From contig NZ_CP172056.1 of assembly GCF_049860565.1 (NCBI RefSeq), positions 2,976,001-3,040,000 of the forward strand: 64,000 nucleotides of DNA, written 5' to 3'. Both the position numbers and the translations under genes were made by a program. The notes under the pieces are model-generated. The model was not told the origin of the DNA. It ran no database searches and saw only the letters and a program-made list of their open reading frames with translations. Shown in pieces: positions 57,451-64,000 of this stretch. The DNA comes from Desulfitobacterium_A nosdiversum (GTDB taxonomy: Bacteria > Bacillota > Desulfitobacteriia > Desulfitobacteriales > Desulfitobacteriaceae). Positions within the stretch are counted from its first letter, which is position 1. Each line of letters starts with the position of its first letter.

Positions 57451-59571
57451 TTAAACACTCCTCTCCTTAATAAGATTATTCCATGAGATTTCAATACGAT
57501 CTCCATTACGAAGAGAAGTTGTAAACTCTCCCGGAAGGCCATTTACAAAAATTTTAAGAGTTTCTCCCGTACCCATCGGTTCAGGTAATTTTACATAGGG
57601 AAGTATATCTGACAGAATAGGCATATCACCATAGCCTTCCAGTCGAATCTCCATGCCGTCGGTCACTAAATCCTCAAGTGTCAGATGCTGTCCCCGCGAA
57701 AAAATTTTCAATATCTGAGACGGATAAACTATTTCCTCCCCATTAATGTGGAAATGCATAGGGGATGCTTGTAAATTTAAATCAGATAACTTTACTTTAG
57801 GCTCTCTGATCTCAATTTTATCTTGATTATTAATTTTACTGTCTAACTTGGTCTGCTGACCATTAATTAATATCTCACGAAGCAATTCATATTCCTGCGG
57901 TTTTCCATCAATTTTAAAGTGGAGAAGCTGTCTATTTTCTAAAGGTAAATGCATTTGCAGTAAGAGATCACGCAATGTCTGATTGGCAACATATTCTATT
58001 TTCCACCCATCCATTATCTCCGAATTACGATCAAGTCGCTCACCCTCCTTAAAAAATAGCGGTTCAAACAAGAAGAATTCTCCATTAACAGTTATATTTT
58101 TATCCGCTAAATCGGGAAATATCTCATGGGTGCGAATTTGAGCAGAGTCTCCAGAAATTCCTGGTATAAATTCAATTTGATCACCTGGAGCTAATACATA
58201 ATCAAGACTTACGCGCTGACCATTAACAAAATATGCCGCGGGTTGACCTAAGCTTCCTTTAACCAGTTTGACTTCGCCATTCATCTCGAAGGTTAATGCC
58301 CTCCCTGGTCTTCCTAATAATGATTTTGGGGAAATTCCCGCAGATAACAGCGCATCTGTGACCGTCGTTTTCTGAAGCTCCAGAATGGATACCGGCGTCG
58401 AATTAACCTCTACTTCATAATAGCGTAATCCTAAACCCTCTAAGGCTGAAATTCCTATTCCGATGGGTGTAATGACTTCCGGGCCTTTAATTCCCGGTTC
58501 ACCGAAAATCCCGTCAATTCTTTCCCGGATCTGAATTCCAACCCGATTAGCCGGCAAATCGATAATTTCAGTAATCATTTCACGAAGCAACGGTGTTAAA
58601 CTTCCTCCCCCGATCAGAATTATAGCATGGGGAGCTTCTTCGTTTAACCTTATAATTTCCGCAACAATTTTTTGAGCTAATTCCATAGCAACCGGCGTAA
58701 TACATTCCAGAACCTCATTCTTAGAAAGTGAATTCTTCTCTCCCAGAAAATTTTTAAAGCTTAAACGTGTTTTTGTTCTAATGCTCCGTTTTAATTTTTC
58801 CCCAGTTTGAAAATCGAGTAAATAGGTTTGACAGAGCTGTTCTGTTATTTCATCCCCTGCCATTGGAACCATTCCATAGGCAAAAAAAGTTCCCTGCTTC
58901 GTTAATGCAATATCAGCTGTACCCGCACCGATATCAACCAAGGCGAGATTCATACGGCGCATATCCCGGGGAATAGCTGCCAATCCCGCTGCGATCGGTT
59001 CCAACGTTAAACTTTCCATTATAAGTCCTGCTCGCTGAACCACTGCTATTAAACCATCTACGACAGTTCTAGGCAAAAATGTAGTGATAACCTTAATTTG
59101 AGCATCCTTACCGCGTTGTCCTATGAGATTAGAAATTTTTTGTCCTTCAAGACATCTTTCAATGGTCGAATAACCGACACAATGGTATGCACTGCTTTCC
59201 TCATCCCCATCTATTTCACGGAGTGCCTGCTGAACAGCCTCCATTTCCAGGCTGACAACATTTTCTCGTTCCCAGATGATCGGAAAAGCTTCGTGCCTTT
59301 CATAGGAAGTAATTACAGTTTTTAAAGCACGGCCTGCTGCCGCAACAGCTGCAGATTGTAAAGGCTGATTAATTTTTTGTTCCAGCTCCGTTTTAACTCT
59401 TAATACAGCCTGAGCTACTTCTTCAATATCATGAACCTGTCCATCATACATTGCTCTTTGGCGATGCTCAGTCTGAGCGCTGGCAAGAATCGTATATCTT
59501 TCCTCTTCTTTAACCATAACTAAGCCCATGACCATTCTTGTACCTATATCTAGAGCAAAAATCCGCCCCAC
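57451..59571 (-). CDS. FtsA/PilM-like actin-fold protein with C-terminal beta-grasp repeats
   Basis: A 706-aa protein. Residues 1-390: FtsA-type ATPase with phosphate-1 loop FALDIGTRMVMG, phosphate-2 NLALVDIGAGTADIAL and adenosine loop IILIGGGSLTPLL. The rest is a string of small domains with repeated ...V(N)G..... and GD.IEF/IEI endings (e.g. FVNGQRVSLDYVLAPGDQIE), beta-grasp/SLBB-like. No C-terminal amphipathic MTS helix is seen. The GTG at 59571 lies 8 nt after AGAGG. Probably a membrane- or envelope-associated actin homologue; this fusion form is known in Clostridia, role unclear. Confidence 0.85.
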   Translation of the reverse strand: MGRIFALDIGTRMVMGLVMVKEEERYTILASAQTEHRQRAMYDGQVHDIEEVAQAVLRVKTELEQKINQPLQSAAVAAAGRALKTVITSYERHEAFPIIWERENVVSLEMEAVQQALREIDGDEESSAYHCVGYSTIERCLEGQKISNLIGQRGKDAQIKVITTFLPRTVVDGLIAVVQRAGLIMESLTLEPIAAGLAAIPRDMRRMNLALVDIGAGTADIALTKQGTFFAYGMVPMAGDEITEQLCQTYLLDFQTGEKLKRSIRTKTRLSFKNFLGEKNSLSKNEVLECITPVAMELAQKIVAEIIRLNEEAPHAIILIGGGSLTPLLREMITEIIDLPANRVGIQIRERIDGIFGEPGIKGPEVITPIGIGISALEGLGLRYYEVEVNSTPVSILELQKTTVTDALLSAGISPKSLLGRPGRALTFEMNGEVKLVKGSLGQPAAYFVNGQRVSLDYVLAPGDQIEFIPGISGDSAQIRTHEIFPDLADKNITVNGEFFLFEPLFFKEGERLDRNSEIMDGWKIEYVANQTLRDLLLQMHLPLENRQLLHFKIDGKPQEYELLREILINGQQTKLDSKINNQDKIEIREPKVKLSDLNLQASPMHFHINGEEIVYPSQILKIFSRGQHLTLEDLVTDGMEIRLEGYGDMPILSDILPYVKLPEPMGTGETLKIFVNGLPGEFTTSLRNGDRIEISWNNLIKERSV

Positions 59572-59645
59572 GCGTCTCACCTCTTAAAAAGAAGAATTCG
59601 ACTCATATCATCGAAATTCCTTCCGGCTTAAGCAGAGGAAAATAA

Positions 59646-59680
59646 ATAGCGTACTTCCATTCGAAGTGCGCTATCTACAG
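59646..59680 (-). terminator. Intrinsic terminator of pfkA
   Basis: ATAGCGTACTTC (59646-59657) and GAAGTGCGCTAT (59663-59674), T-rich flank (TTTATTTTCC) on the minus strand. Confidence 0.82.
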
Positions 59681-59691
59681 TTATAAAACCG

Positions 59692-60663
59692 TTAAATTGA
59701 AAGCTGATTTGCCAGCTCATATAAGTCATAGTTAAACGGTTTACGGGGTCCATAGGCGACCTCCATAGGCAGCCCGATCACCTCTTGGCTGACTCGGGCT
59801 GTCATTTGATCGCTCTGACCGGAGCGAAGCAATTCAACGGCCTTCGCCCCCATTTCTGAAGCAATAACCACATCTAAAGCACTTGGATTACCCCCGCGCT
59901 GGATATGGCCTAAAATCGTGACTCGGGTATCAAATCCGGTTTCTAAGCGAAGATCCTCAGCTATTTTCCATGCACTGCCGGCACCCTCAGCAACTATAAT
60001 AATGCTATGATTTTTGCCTCTCTGATGGCCGCGTAGGAGCTTTGAACTGACTTCCTTTAAGTCAACGGAGATCTCTGGTACAATAATTGATTCAGCCCCG
60101 CAGGCCAGCCCAGCATGCAAAGCGATGCTCCCAGATTCTCTTCCCATAACCTCTACGATAAATGTTCGTTCATGAGAAGTTGCCGTATCCCGAATTTTAC
60201 TGACGGATTCTATGACAGTATTTAGGGCAGTATCGAACCCAATTGTAAAATCTGTCCCAGGGATATCATTATCAATCGTCGCCGGGATTCCTATAATCGG
60301 AATCCCTTGTGATGAAAGAGTTTGCGCTCCTCGGAATGATCCGTCTCCTCCAATAACGACTAATGCATCAATCCCCTGCTTACGCAGTTGATCAGCTGCT
60401 TTGCGCTGACCGTCAGAAGTCATCATTTCCTGGGAACGTGCAGTCATCAGCATTGTACCGCCGCGATGAACAATATCTGCGACTGTACCCAAACTCATCT
60501 CCCTGAAAATACCATTAATGAGTCCTTCATACCCTCTTTCAATACCGTACACTTTTAGTCCATGATAAATACCTTTTCGTACTACCGCCCGAATAGCGGC
60601 ATTCATTCCAGGGGCATCTCCCCCGCTCGTTAGGACTCCGATGCTTTGAACTTTATGATTCAA
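59692..60663 (-). CDS. pfkA: ATP-dependent 6-phosphofructokinase
   Basis: A 323-aa glycolytic enzyme phosphorylating fructose-6-P. Motifs: VLTSGGDAPGMNAAIRAVVR, IGGDGSFRGA (ATP site; Gly-Asp-Gly present, as in ATP-type PFK), PATIDNDIPGTDFTIGFDTA with catalytic Asp, VEVMGRESG, and ILGHIQRGGNP. The TTG start at 60663 is 8 nt after GAGGGGTGA and lies just past the stop (60668) of the DnaA-like gene, so the two should be translationally coupled. Confidence 0.95.
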   Translation of the reverse strand: MNHKVQSIGVLTSGGDAPGMNAAIRAVVRKGIYHGLKVYGIERGYEGLINGIFREMSLGTVADIVHRGGTMLMTARSQEMMTSDGQRKAADQLRKQGIDALVVIGGDGSFRGAQTLSSQGIPIIGIPATIDNDIPGTDFTIGFDTALNTVIESVSKIRDTATSHERTFIVEVMGRESGSIALHAGLACGAESIIVPEISVDLKEVSSKLLRGHQRGKNHSIIIVAEGAGSAWKIAEDLRLETGFDTRVTILGHIQRGGNPSALDVVIASEMGAKAVELLRSGQSDQMTARVSQEVIGLPMEVAYGPRKPFNYDLYELANQLSI

Positions 60664-60667
60664 AAAA

Positions 60668-61642
60668 TCACCCCTCACCCTTATCAAAATAGGCCTTTAG
60701 AATTTCGAATTTTTGTCTCCATTCTGGGTTTTCTTTCTGCATATCCTCAAATTGCTGATATGACTTCATCATTACACTATGTGCCCGTTGAAAATATACT
60801 CCTAATTGAGGATATGACAAGGCGCATAGTTTTCGAATCGCGTATACCGCAAACTTTCGAGCAGCTGCTGTTGAAGGAACACGAGAACTTCCTTTAATCT
60901 CCTCCGCTAGTATTCCTGTCATCTCACTTATCTTTTGAATCACGTTATCAGGTATTAACTTTAAGCTATTCTTTTCCCTATATAACATTAAATATTCTTC
61001 CCAACATTCATAGGACGATGCCTTAAGATCATTTTCTGTAAACTTAACGAATTCATTTAAAAGCTTCTGAACATCCGTTAAATTTTCAGCTTGGGCTGCA
61101 AGCTTCGAAAGAATATCCTTTTGAATGATTAAGGATCGAGATCGTGCATAGAATCTGGCATATTCCACTAACTCAAGAGTAGTTGGAGTGAGTACGGGTA
61201 ATGTTAATCCCCCAAACAATCGTGAATATAATCTTTTGGTTAGGAAAGCTGCCCTCTGAGGTTCTCCTTGAAAACTGGCAATGATCTTTGCACCATTATT
61301 TGTTAATGAATCTAGAGTATGAAGGAGTTCCTCAAGTGAATTTTTCTTACCTTCAAGTCTTTCGAGTTGGTCCAAAATCAATAATTTATGATTTCTTATC
61401 CGCGTACGAAACTCACTAAGGCAGTGATTTTGAGCCGCAAGAACATATCTTTGACTAAAGATCTGAGCATCCATCAACAAGACTTGAGGGCTTTTATTCT
61501 GATGATAAACCATTCTGAGCAATTCAGTTTTACCAACACCGCAAGGTCCATAAATTAATGTAATCGGGTAAACTGTTTCCAAATTATATTCATGTAAAGC
61601 ATCAAAGGCCAATTGATTAAAGCGGGAGACAAACCATTCCAA
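60668..61642 (-). CDS. DnaA paralogue (AAA+ plus domain-IV-like helix-turn-helix)
   Basis: A 324-aa protein shaped like DnaA domains III and IV. It starts MEWFVSRFNQLAFDALHEYN, similar to the FV-G--N-LA--A start of domain III, then Walker A YGPCGVGKTELLRMVYH, Walker B-like LLILDQLERL, and sensor-region SFQGEPQ. The C-terminal part ARKFAVYAIRKLCALSYPQL then GVYFQRAHSVMM fits DnaA domain IV, with GRDHTTV altered. TTG 61642 is set by GGGGGAG 7 nt upstream. It lacks domain I. It is not the main dnaA (no dnaN or rnpA near). Possibly an initiation regulator or transcription factor. Confidence 0.78.
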   Translation of the reverse strand: MEWFVSRFNQLAFDALHEYNLETVYPITLIYGPCGVGKTELLRMVYHQNKSPQVLLMDAQIFSQRYVLAAQNHCLSEFRTRIRNHKLLILDQLERLEGKKNSLEELLHTLDSLTNNGAKIIASFQGEPQRAAFLTKRLYSRLFGGLTLPVLTPTTLELVEYARFYARSRSLIIQKDILSKLAAQAENLTDVQKLLNEFVKFTENDLKASSYECWEEYLMLYREKNSLKLIPDNVIQKISEMTGILAEEIKGSSRVPSTAAARKFAVYAIRKLCALSYPQLGVYFQRAHSVMMKSYQQFEDMQKENPEWRQKFEILKAYFDKGEG

Positions 61643-61664
61643 TAATAGGCTCCCCCTCTCAAGT

Positions 61665-62567
61665 TTAATTGATAATGTATTTTTCAACCCTATAGCTATC
61701 TAAAAAATCATAGCAAAGCCGTGCTGGTTTCGTTAACAGTTTATTGCGGCGGGTTAATAGATAAAAACCTCGATTAATTTCTAAGCCATCGACATCCCGT
61801 ACGATCAAACCACTGTCATAGGGTTGCAACGCGCTAATCGATATAAAAGCATAACCGAGACCGGACCTAATTGCATTTTTAACCGCTTCTGTGCTGCCAG
61901 CTTCCAGACTGATCTGAAAGTCATCAAGGCGCAAGTTTAATTTTAAAAAAGCATCTTCAATAGCACTTCTATGACCAGATCCATATTCACGGATAACCAT
62001 CGGATAATCTCTAAGATCCTTGGCGTATATGACATCTAATCCATTTAACGGATGATCCTCTGGAAAAACGAGTTTAATCTGATCAGTCATCCATAAGACG
62101 GAATTTAACTTATCCGTATTAAAATTAGACCCAATGACAGCGAAATCAACTTCTTGCGAACGAACTTTATCCGCAATTTCTAAACTATCACCAACCGTTA
62201 ATTTAAAACTGATTTTAGGATAATTTTTCTGAAAGGGTCCTAACGTATTGGGTAGCAAATATTCTCCCGGAATATTTGAAGCGCCAATATGTACTTTTCC
62301 CCTTATTTCATCACAACTCACGTCCAGATTTTCTTTAAGCCGGCTCCACTCCTCCAGAATACGTTGAGAATGATGATAAAATATCTCACCCTCTCGAGTC
62401 AGAACAAAACCTTTACCATGCCGCTGAAAAAGCTTTACCCCCATTTTCTCCTCAAGAGTGCGCATATGATTAGAAATAGCAGGCTGACTGACTCCAAGAC
62501 GACGTGCAACCAGGGTATAACTCTCTTCTTCAACGACCTGAACAAAAATACGCATAAGATCCAGCAT
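61665..62567 (-). CDS. LysR-family transcriptional regulator
   Basis: A 300-aa LysR protein: helix-turn-helix ESYTLVARRLGVSQPAISNH (about 15-34) and effector domain with GKVHIGASNIPGEYLLP and the STEAVKNAIRSGLGYAFIS strand. It resembles CysL/selenium-metabolism LysR regulators that act on sulfur or selenium genes, but none are near. ATG follows GGAGGAATGAT. The stop is 22 bp before the DnaA-like gene on the same strand; the three genes LysR, DnaA-like and pfkA may be one operon. Confidence 0.9.
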   Translation of the reverse strand: MLDLMRIFVQVVEEESYTLVARRLGVSQPAISNHMRTLEEKMGVKLFQRHGKGFVLTREGEIFYHHSQRILEEWSRLKENLDVSCDEIRGKVHIGASNIPGEYLLPNTLGPFQKNYPKISFKLTVGDSLEIADKVRSQEVDFAVIGSNFNTDKLNSVLWMTDQIKLVFPEDHPLNGLDVIYAKDLRDYPMVIREYGSGHRSAIEDAFLKLNLRLDDFQISLEAGSTEAVKNAIRSGLGYAFISISALQPYDSGLIVRDVDGLEINRGFYLLTRRNKLLTKPARLCYDFLDSYRVEKYIIN

Positions 62568-62621
62568 ATCATTCCTCCAGGCAATTTATTTAATATCACC
62601 TGATTTGCCATCAGATGCTAA

Positions 62622-62650
62622 AAAGAAGGGGTCAAAGCCCTTCTTTTCTT
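62622..62650. terminator. Terminator between the cyclophilin and LysR genes
   Basis: AAAGAAGGG (62622-62630) and CCCTTCTTT (62638-62646) with T-runs on both strands. Confidence 0.8.
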
Positions 62651-62670
62651 AATGCTCTTAATTTTATAAC

Positions 62671-63177
62671 CTATTCATCAACTGTAACTTTGCTCATGTG
62701 CTGATCTTCATAAGGTTTATCACGATAATCTCGTTTTACATTTACAATTCGATCGATTTCTTCCATACCGTCAATCACACGGCCAAAAGAAGCATATTGT
62801 CCGTCAAGGTGAGGAGAATTTGCAACCATTAAAAAGAATTGAGAACCTGCCGAATTCGGATTAGCTGTGCGGGCCATTGAAATAACCCCTCTTTCATGCT
62901 TGAGGTTATTCTCAAAACCGTTTGCTGTAAATTCCCCTTTAATACTGTATCCTGGCCCGCCAGTTCCATTTCCATCCGGATCTCCGCCCTGAATCATGAA
63001 CCCAGGAATAACGCGGTGAAAAATAACTCCATCATAAAATCCCTTTTTTACTAAAGAGATGAAGTTAGCAACAGTCTCTGGAGCAACTTCCGGATAAAGT
63101 TCAACCTTAATTTTTTGTTCATTCTCCATTTCAATAGTGACAACTGGGTTTTTCTTGCTTACATCCTGAGTAGTCAA
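62671..63177 (-). CDS. Peptidyl-prolyl cis-trans isomerase (cyclophilin)
   Basis: A 168-aa cyclophilin: FISLVKKGFYDGVIFHRVIP, GFMIQGGDPDGNGTGGPGYS, SMARTANPNSAGSQFFLMVA, and PHLDGQYASFGRVIDG. Catalytic Arg (FHRV) and the QGGD and FF residues are intact. TTG 63177 lies 8 nt after GGAGGGAAAA; no signal peptide, so cytosolic. Confidence 0.95.
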   Translation of the reverse strand: MTTQDVSKKNPVVTIEMENEQKIKVELYPEVAPETVANFISLVKKGFYDGVIFHRVIPGFMIQGGDPDGNGTGGPGYSIKGEFTANGFENNLKHERGVISMARTANPNSAGSQFFLMVANSPHLDGQYASFGRVIDGMEEIDRIVNVKRDYRDKPYEDQHMSKVTVDE

Positions 63178-63267
63178 AGCTTTTCCCTCCAATTTCAGAT
63201 TCCTTTTGATTATAACCATTTTTCGCCTAAATTACCACATAACTATAATTAGGTTTTAAAATCAATT

Positions 63268-63885
63268 TTACTCCTGATAATTCTTAGATTTATTCCAATT
63301 TGTACTGATCAGATAAGCAAGTATAATTATTAAAGCAAGAATAAGTCCTCCACGCGATAAATAACGATGGAGTAAAGGAACTATTTCTTGCCAATGTTTT
63401 CCGAGAAGTCTCCCCAGCGTTATAAACGTGCTTGTCCAAAGCAATGCACCTATTCCAGATAAAACGGTATAGCGTCGATAATCCACCTCGCTCATACCTG
63501 AAAAGTAAGCAACGAAGTGTCGAAAACCCGGGAAAAAGTACCCAATGACGATAAGCCGTTCTCCATACTTTTGGAACCAGATCTCTGCTTTCTTTATCTT
63601 TTTTTCATTCATATGCAAAAATGGAGCAATCTTATGAAGAAATGGGATACCCAAACGCCGTCCAATCCAATAACTCAAATTAATACCCAGAAAACTGCCT
63701 ACGGATGCAAGCAATAATGTCTTCATAAAATCCATATGACCTACGGACGTTTGAAAACCGCTGAAAGCCATGATGAATTCATCAGGTACGGGCATTCCAA
63801 TCATACCAAAAGAAAGAACCGTAAAAAGTCCAATATATCGATAATGGAAAATAAAACTCAGCAAATAATGCTCCAAGCCGCTCAT
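63268..63885 (-). CDS. DedA-family membrane protein
   Basis: A 205-aa protein with GMIGMPVPDEFIMAFSGF (the PVP-E motif of DedA/VTT), GINLSYWIGRRLGIPFL, and PGFRHFVAYFSGMSEVDYRR with the conserved Arg. Family members move undecaprenyl phosphate or phospholipids and keep membrane homeostasis. ATG follows AAGGGGAAA. Confidence 0.9.
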   Translation of the reverse strand: MSGLEHYLLSFIFHYRYIGLFTVLSFGMIGMPVPDEFIMAFSGFQTSVGHMDFMKTLLLASVGSFLGINLSYWIGRRLGIPFLHKIAPFLHMNEKKIKKAEIWFQKYGERLIVIGYFFPGFRHFVAYFSGMSEVDYRRYTVLSGIGALLWTSTFITLGRLLGKHWQEIVPLLHRYLSRGGLILALIIILAYLISTNWNKSKNYQE

Positions 63886-63939
63886 AATTTAATTTCCCCT
63901 TATGAATCATCAATCCAAAGATAAATAGAAGGAGTTAGA

Positions 63940-64000
63940 CTATCTTCTGCTATTATTTCGGTGCATAAACCAATAACCTAGACCGAATACAATTAAGATT
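63940..64000 (-). CDS. C-terminal end of a gene running off the right edge
   Basis: The minus strand reads ILIVFGLGYWFMHRNNSRR and a TAG: a hydrophobic helix end and a basic tail, as in a small membrane protein. Too little for an identity; it could be chance. Confidence 0.35.
   Translation of the reverse strand, partial: ILIVFGLGYWFMHRNNSRR

Noticed and set aside
1..64000. CRISPR arrays, IS elements, rRNA operons
   Set aside because: No regularly spaced repeats, transposase ORFs or rRNA-like sequence were seen.

Overview
The window looks like a chromosomal segment of an anaerobic, endospore-forming Firmicute of the Peptococcaceae type (Desulfosporosinus/Desulfitobacterium-like). This is an inference from gene content: an alpha/beta-type SASP, a SpoVB-like flippase, Spo0E-like phosphatases, YjcZ-like micro-proteins, a YpmA homologue and a B. 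subtilis-type three-subunit succinate dehydrogenase/fumarate reductase. Base composition is AT-rich, and many genes appear to start with TTG or GTG behind strong GGAGG-type ribosome binding sites. Most genes lie on the minus strand.

Layout. 1-6.4 kb: a CheV-like fragment, an acetate-type transporter, a CymR-like Rrf2 regulator, a cupin and a RuBisCO-like protein (a possible methylthio-sugar salvage pair), then a Rad3/DinG-like helicase. 6.5-24.1 kb: Toprim protein, KapD-like exonuclease, M48 protease, DUF1540 protein, a giant cyclic-glucan-synthase-like protein (2841 aa), FtsK/SpoIIIE, a DUF457 membrane protein, a four-BON-domain protein, a PHP phosphoesterase and a tRNA-Trp with a perfect promoter. 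24.1-32.4 kb: an accessory region directly after tRNA-Trp. It is rich in small and decayed genes: a DUF4236-HIRAN protein, a Doc toxin-antitoxin pair, three Spo0E-like genes, several hydrophobic micro-proteins, a DUF3231 protein, an orphan ATP-synthase-c-like protein, and two homologous candidate small RNAs, each behind an array of 11-bp-phased TTCACA-like repeats.

32.4-37.7 kb: sdhCAB, with a near-perfect sigma-54 (-24/-12) promoter, and next to it a sigma-54 activator with an N-terminal Rossmann-like domain. 37.9-57.3 kb: EF-G-like GTPase, isoaspartyl dipeptidase, SpoVB-like flippase, SASP, SurE, YpmA, FolE, a TPR protein, a Fur-family regulator, an RlmI-like methyltransferase, a glycine/tyrosine-rich coat-like peptide, YkuS, an M28 peptidase with a membrane domain, a phospholipase-D-like lipoprotein, a histidine phosphatase, a probable 6S RNA, PanB, an FmdE-like protein and Lgt. 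57.4-64 kb: an FtsA-like protein, 6-phosphofructokinase translationally coupled to a DnaA paralogue, a LysR regulator, a cyclophilin and a DedA protein.

Functional themes are central anaerobic metabolism (sdhCAB under apparent sigma-54 control, pfkA), sporulation (SASP, SpoVB, Spo0E, coat-like peptides), and a tRNA-adjacent accessory region carrying likely regulatory RNAs. The least explained structure is the pair of small-RNA loci at 29.1 and 31.9 kb. They share promoter geometry, a conserved C-rich core and a terminator hairpin.
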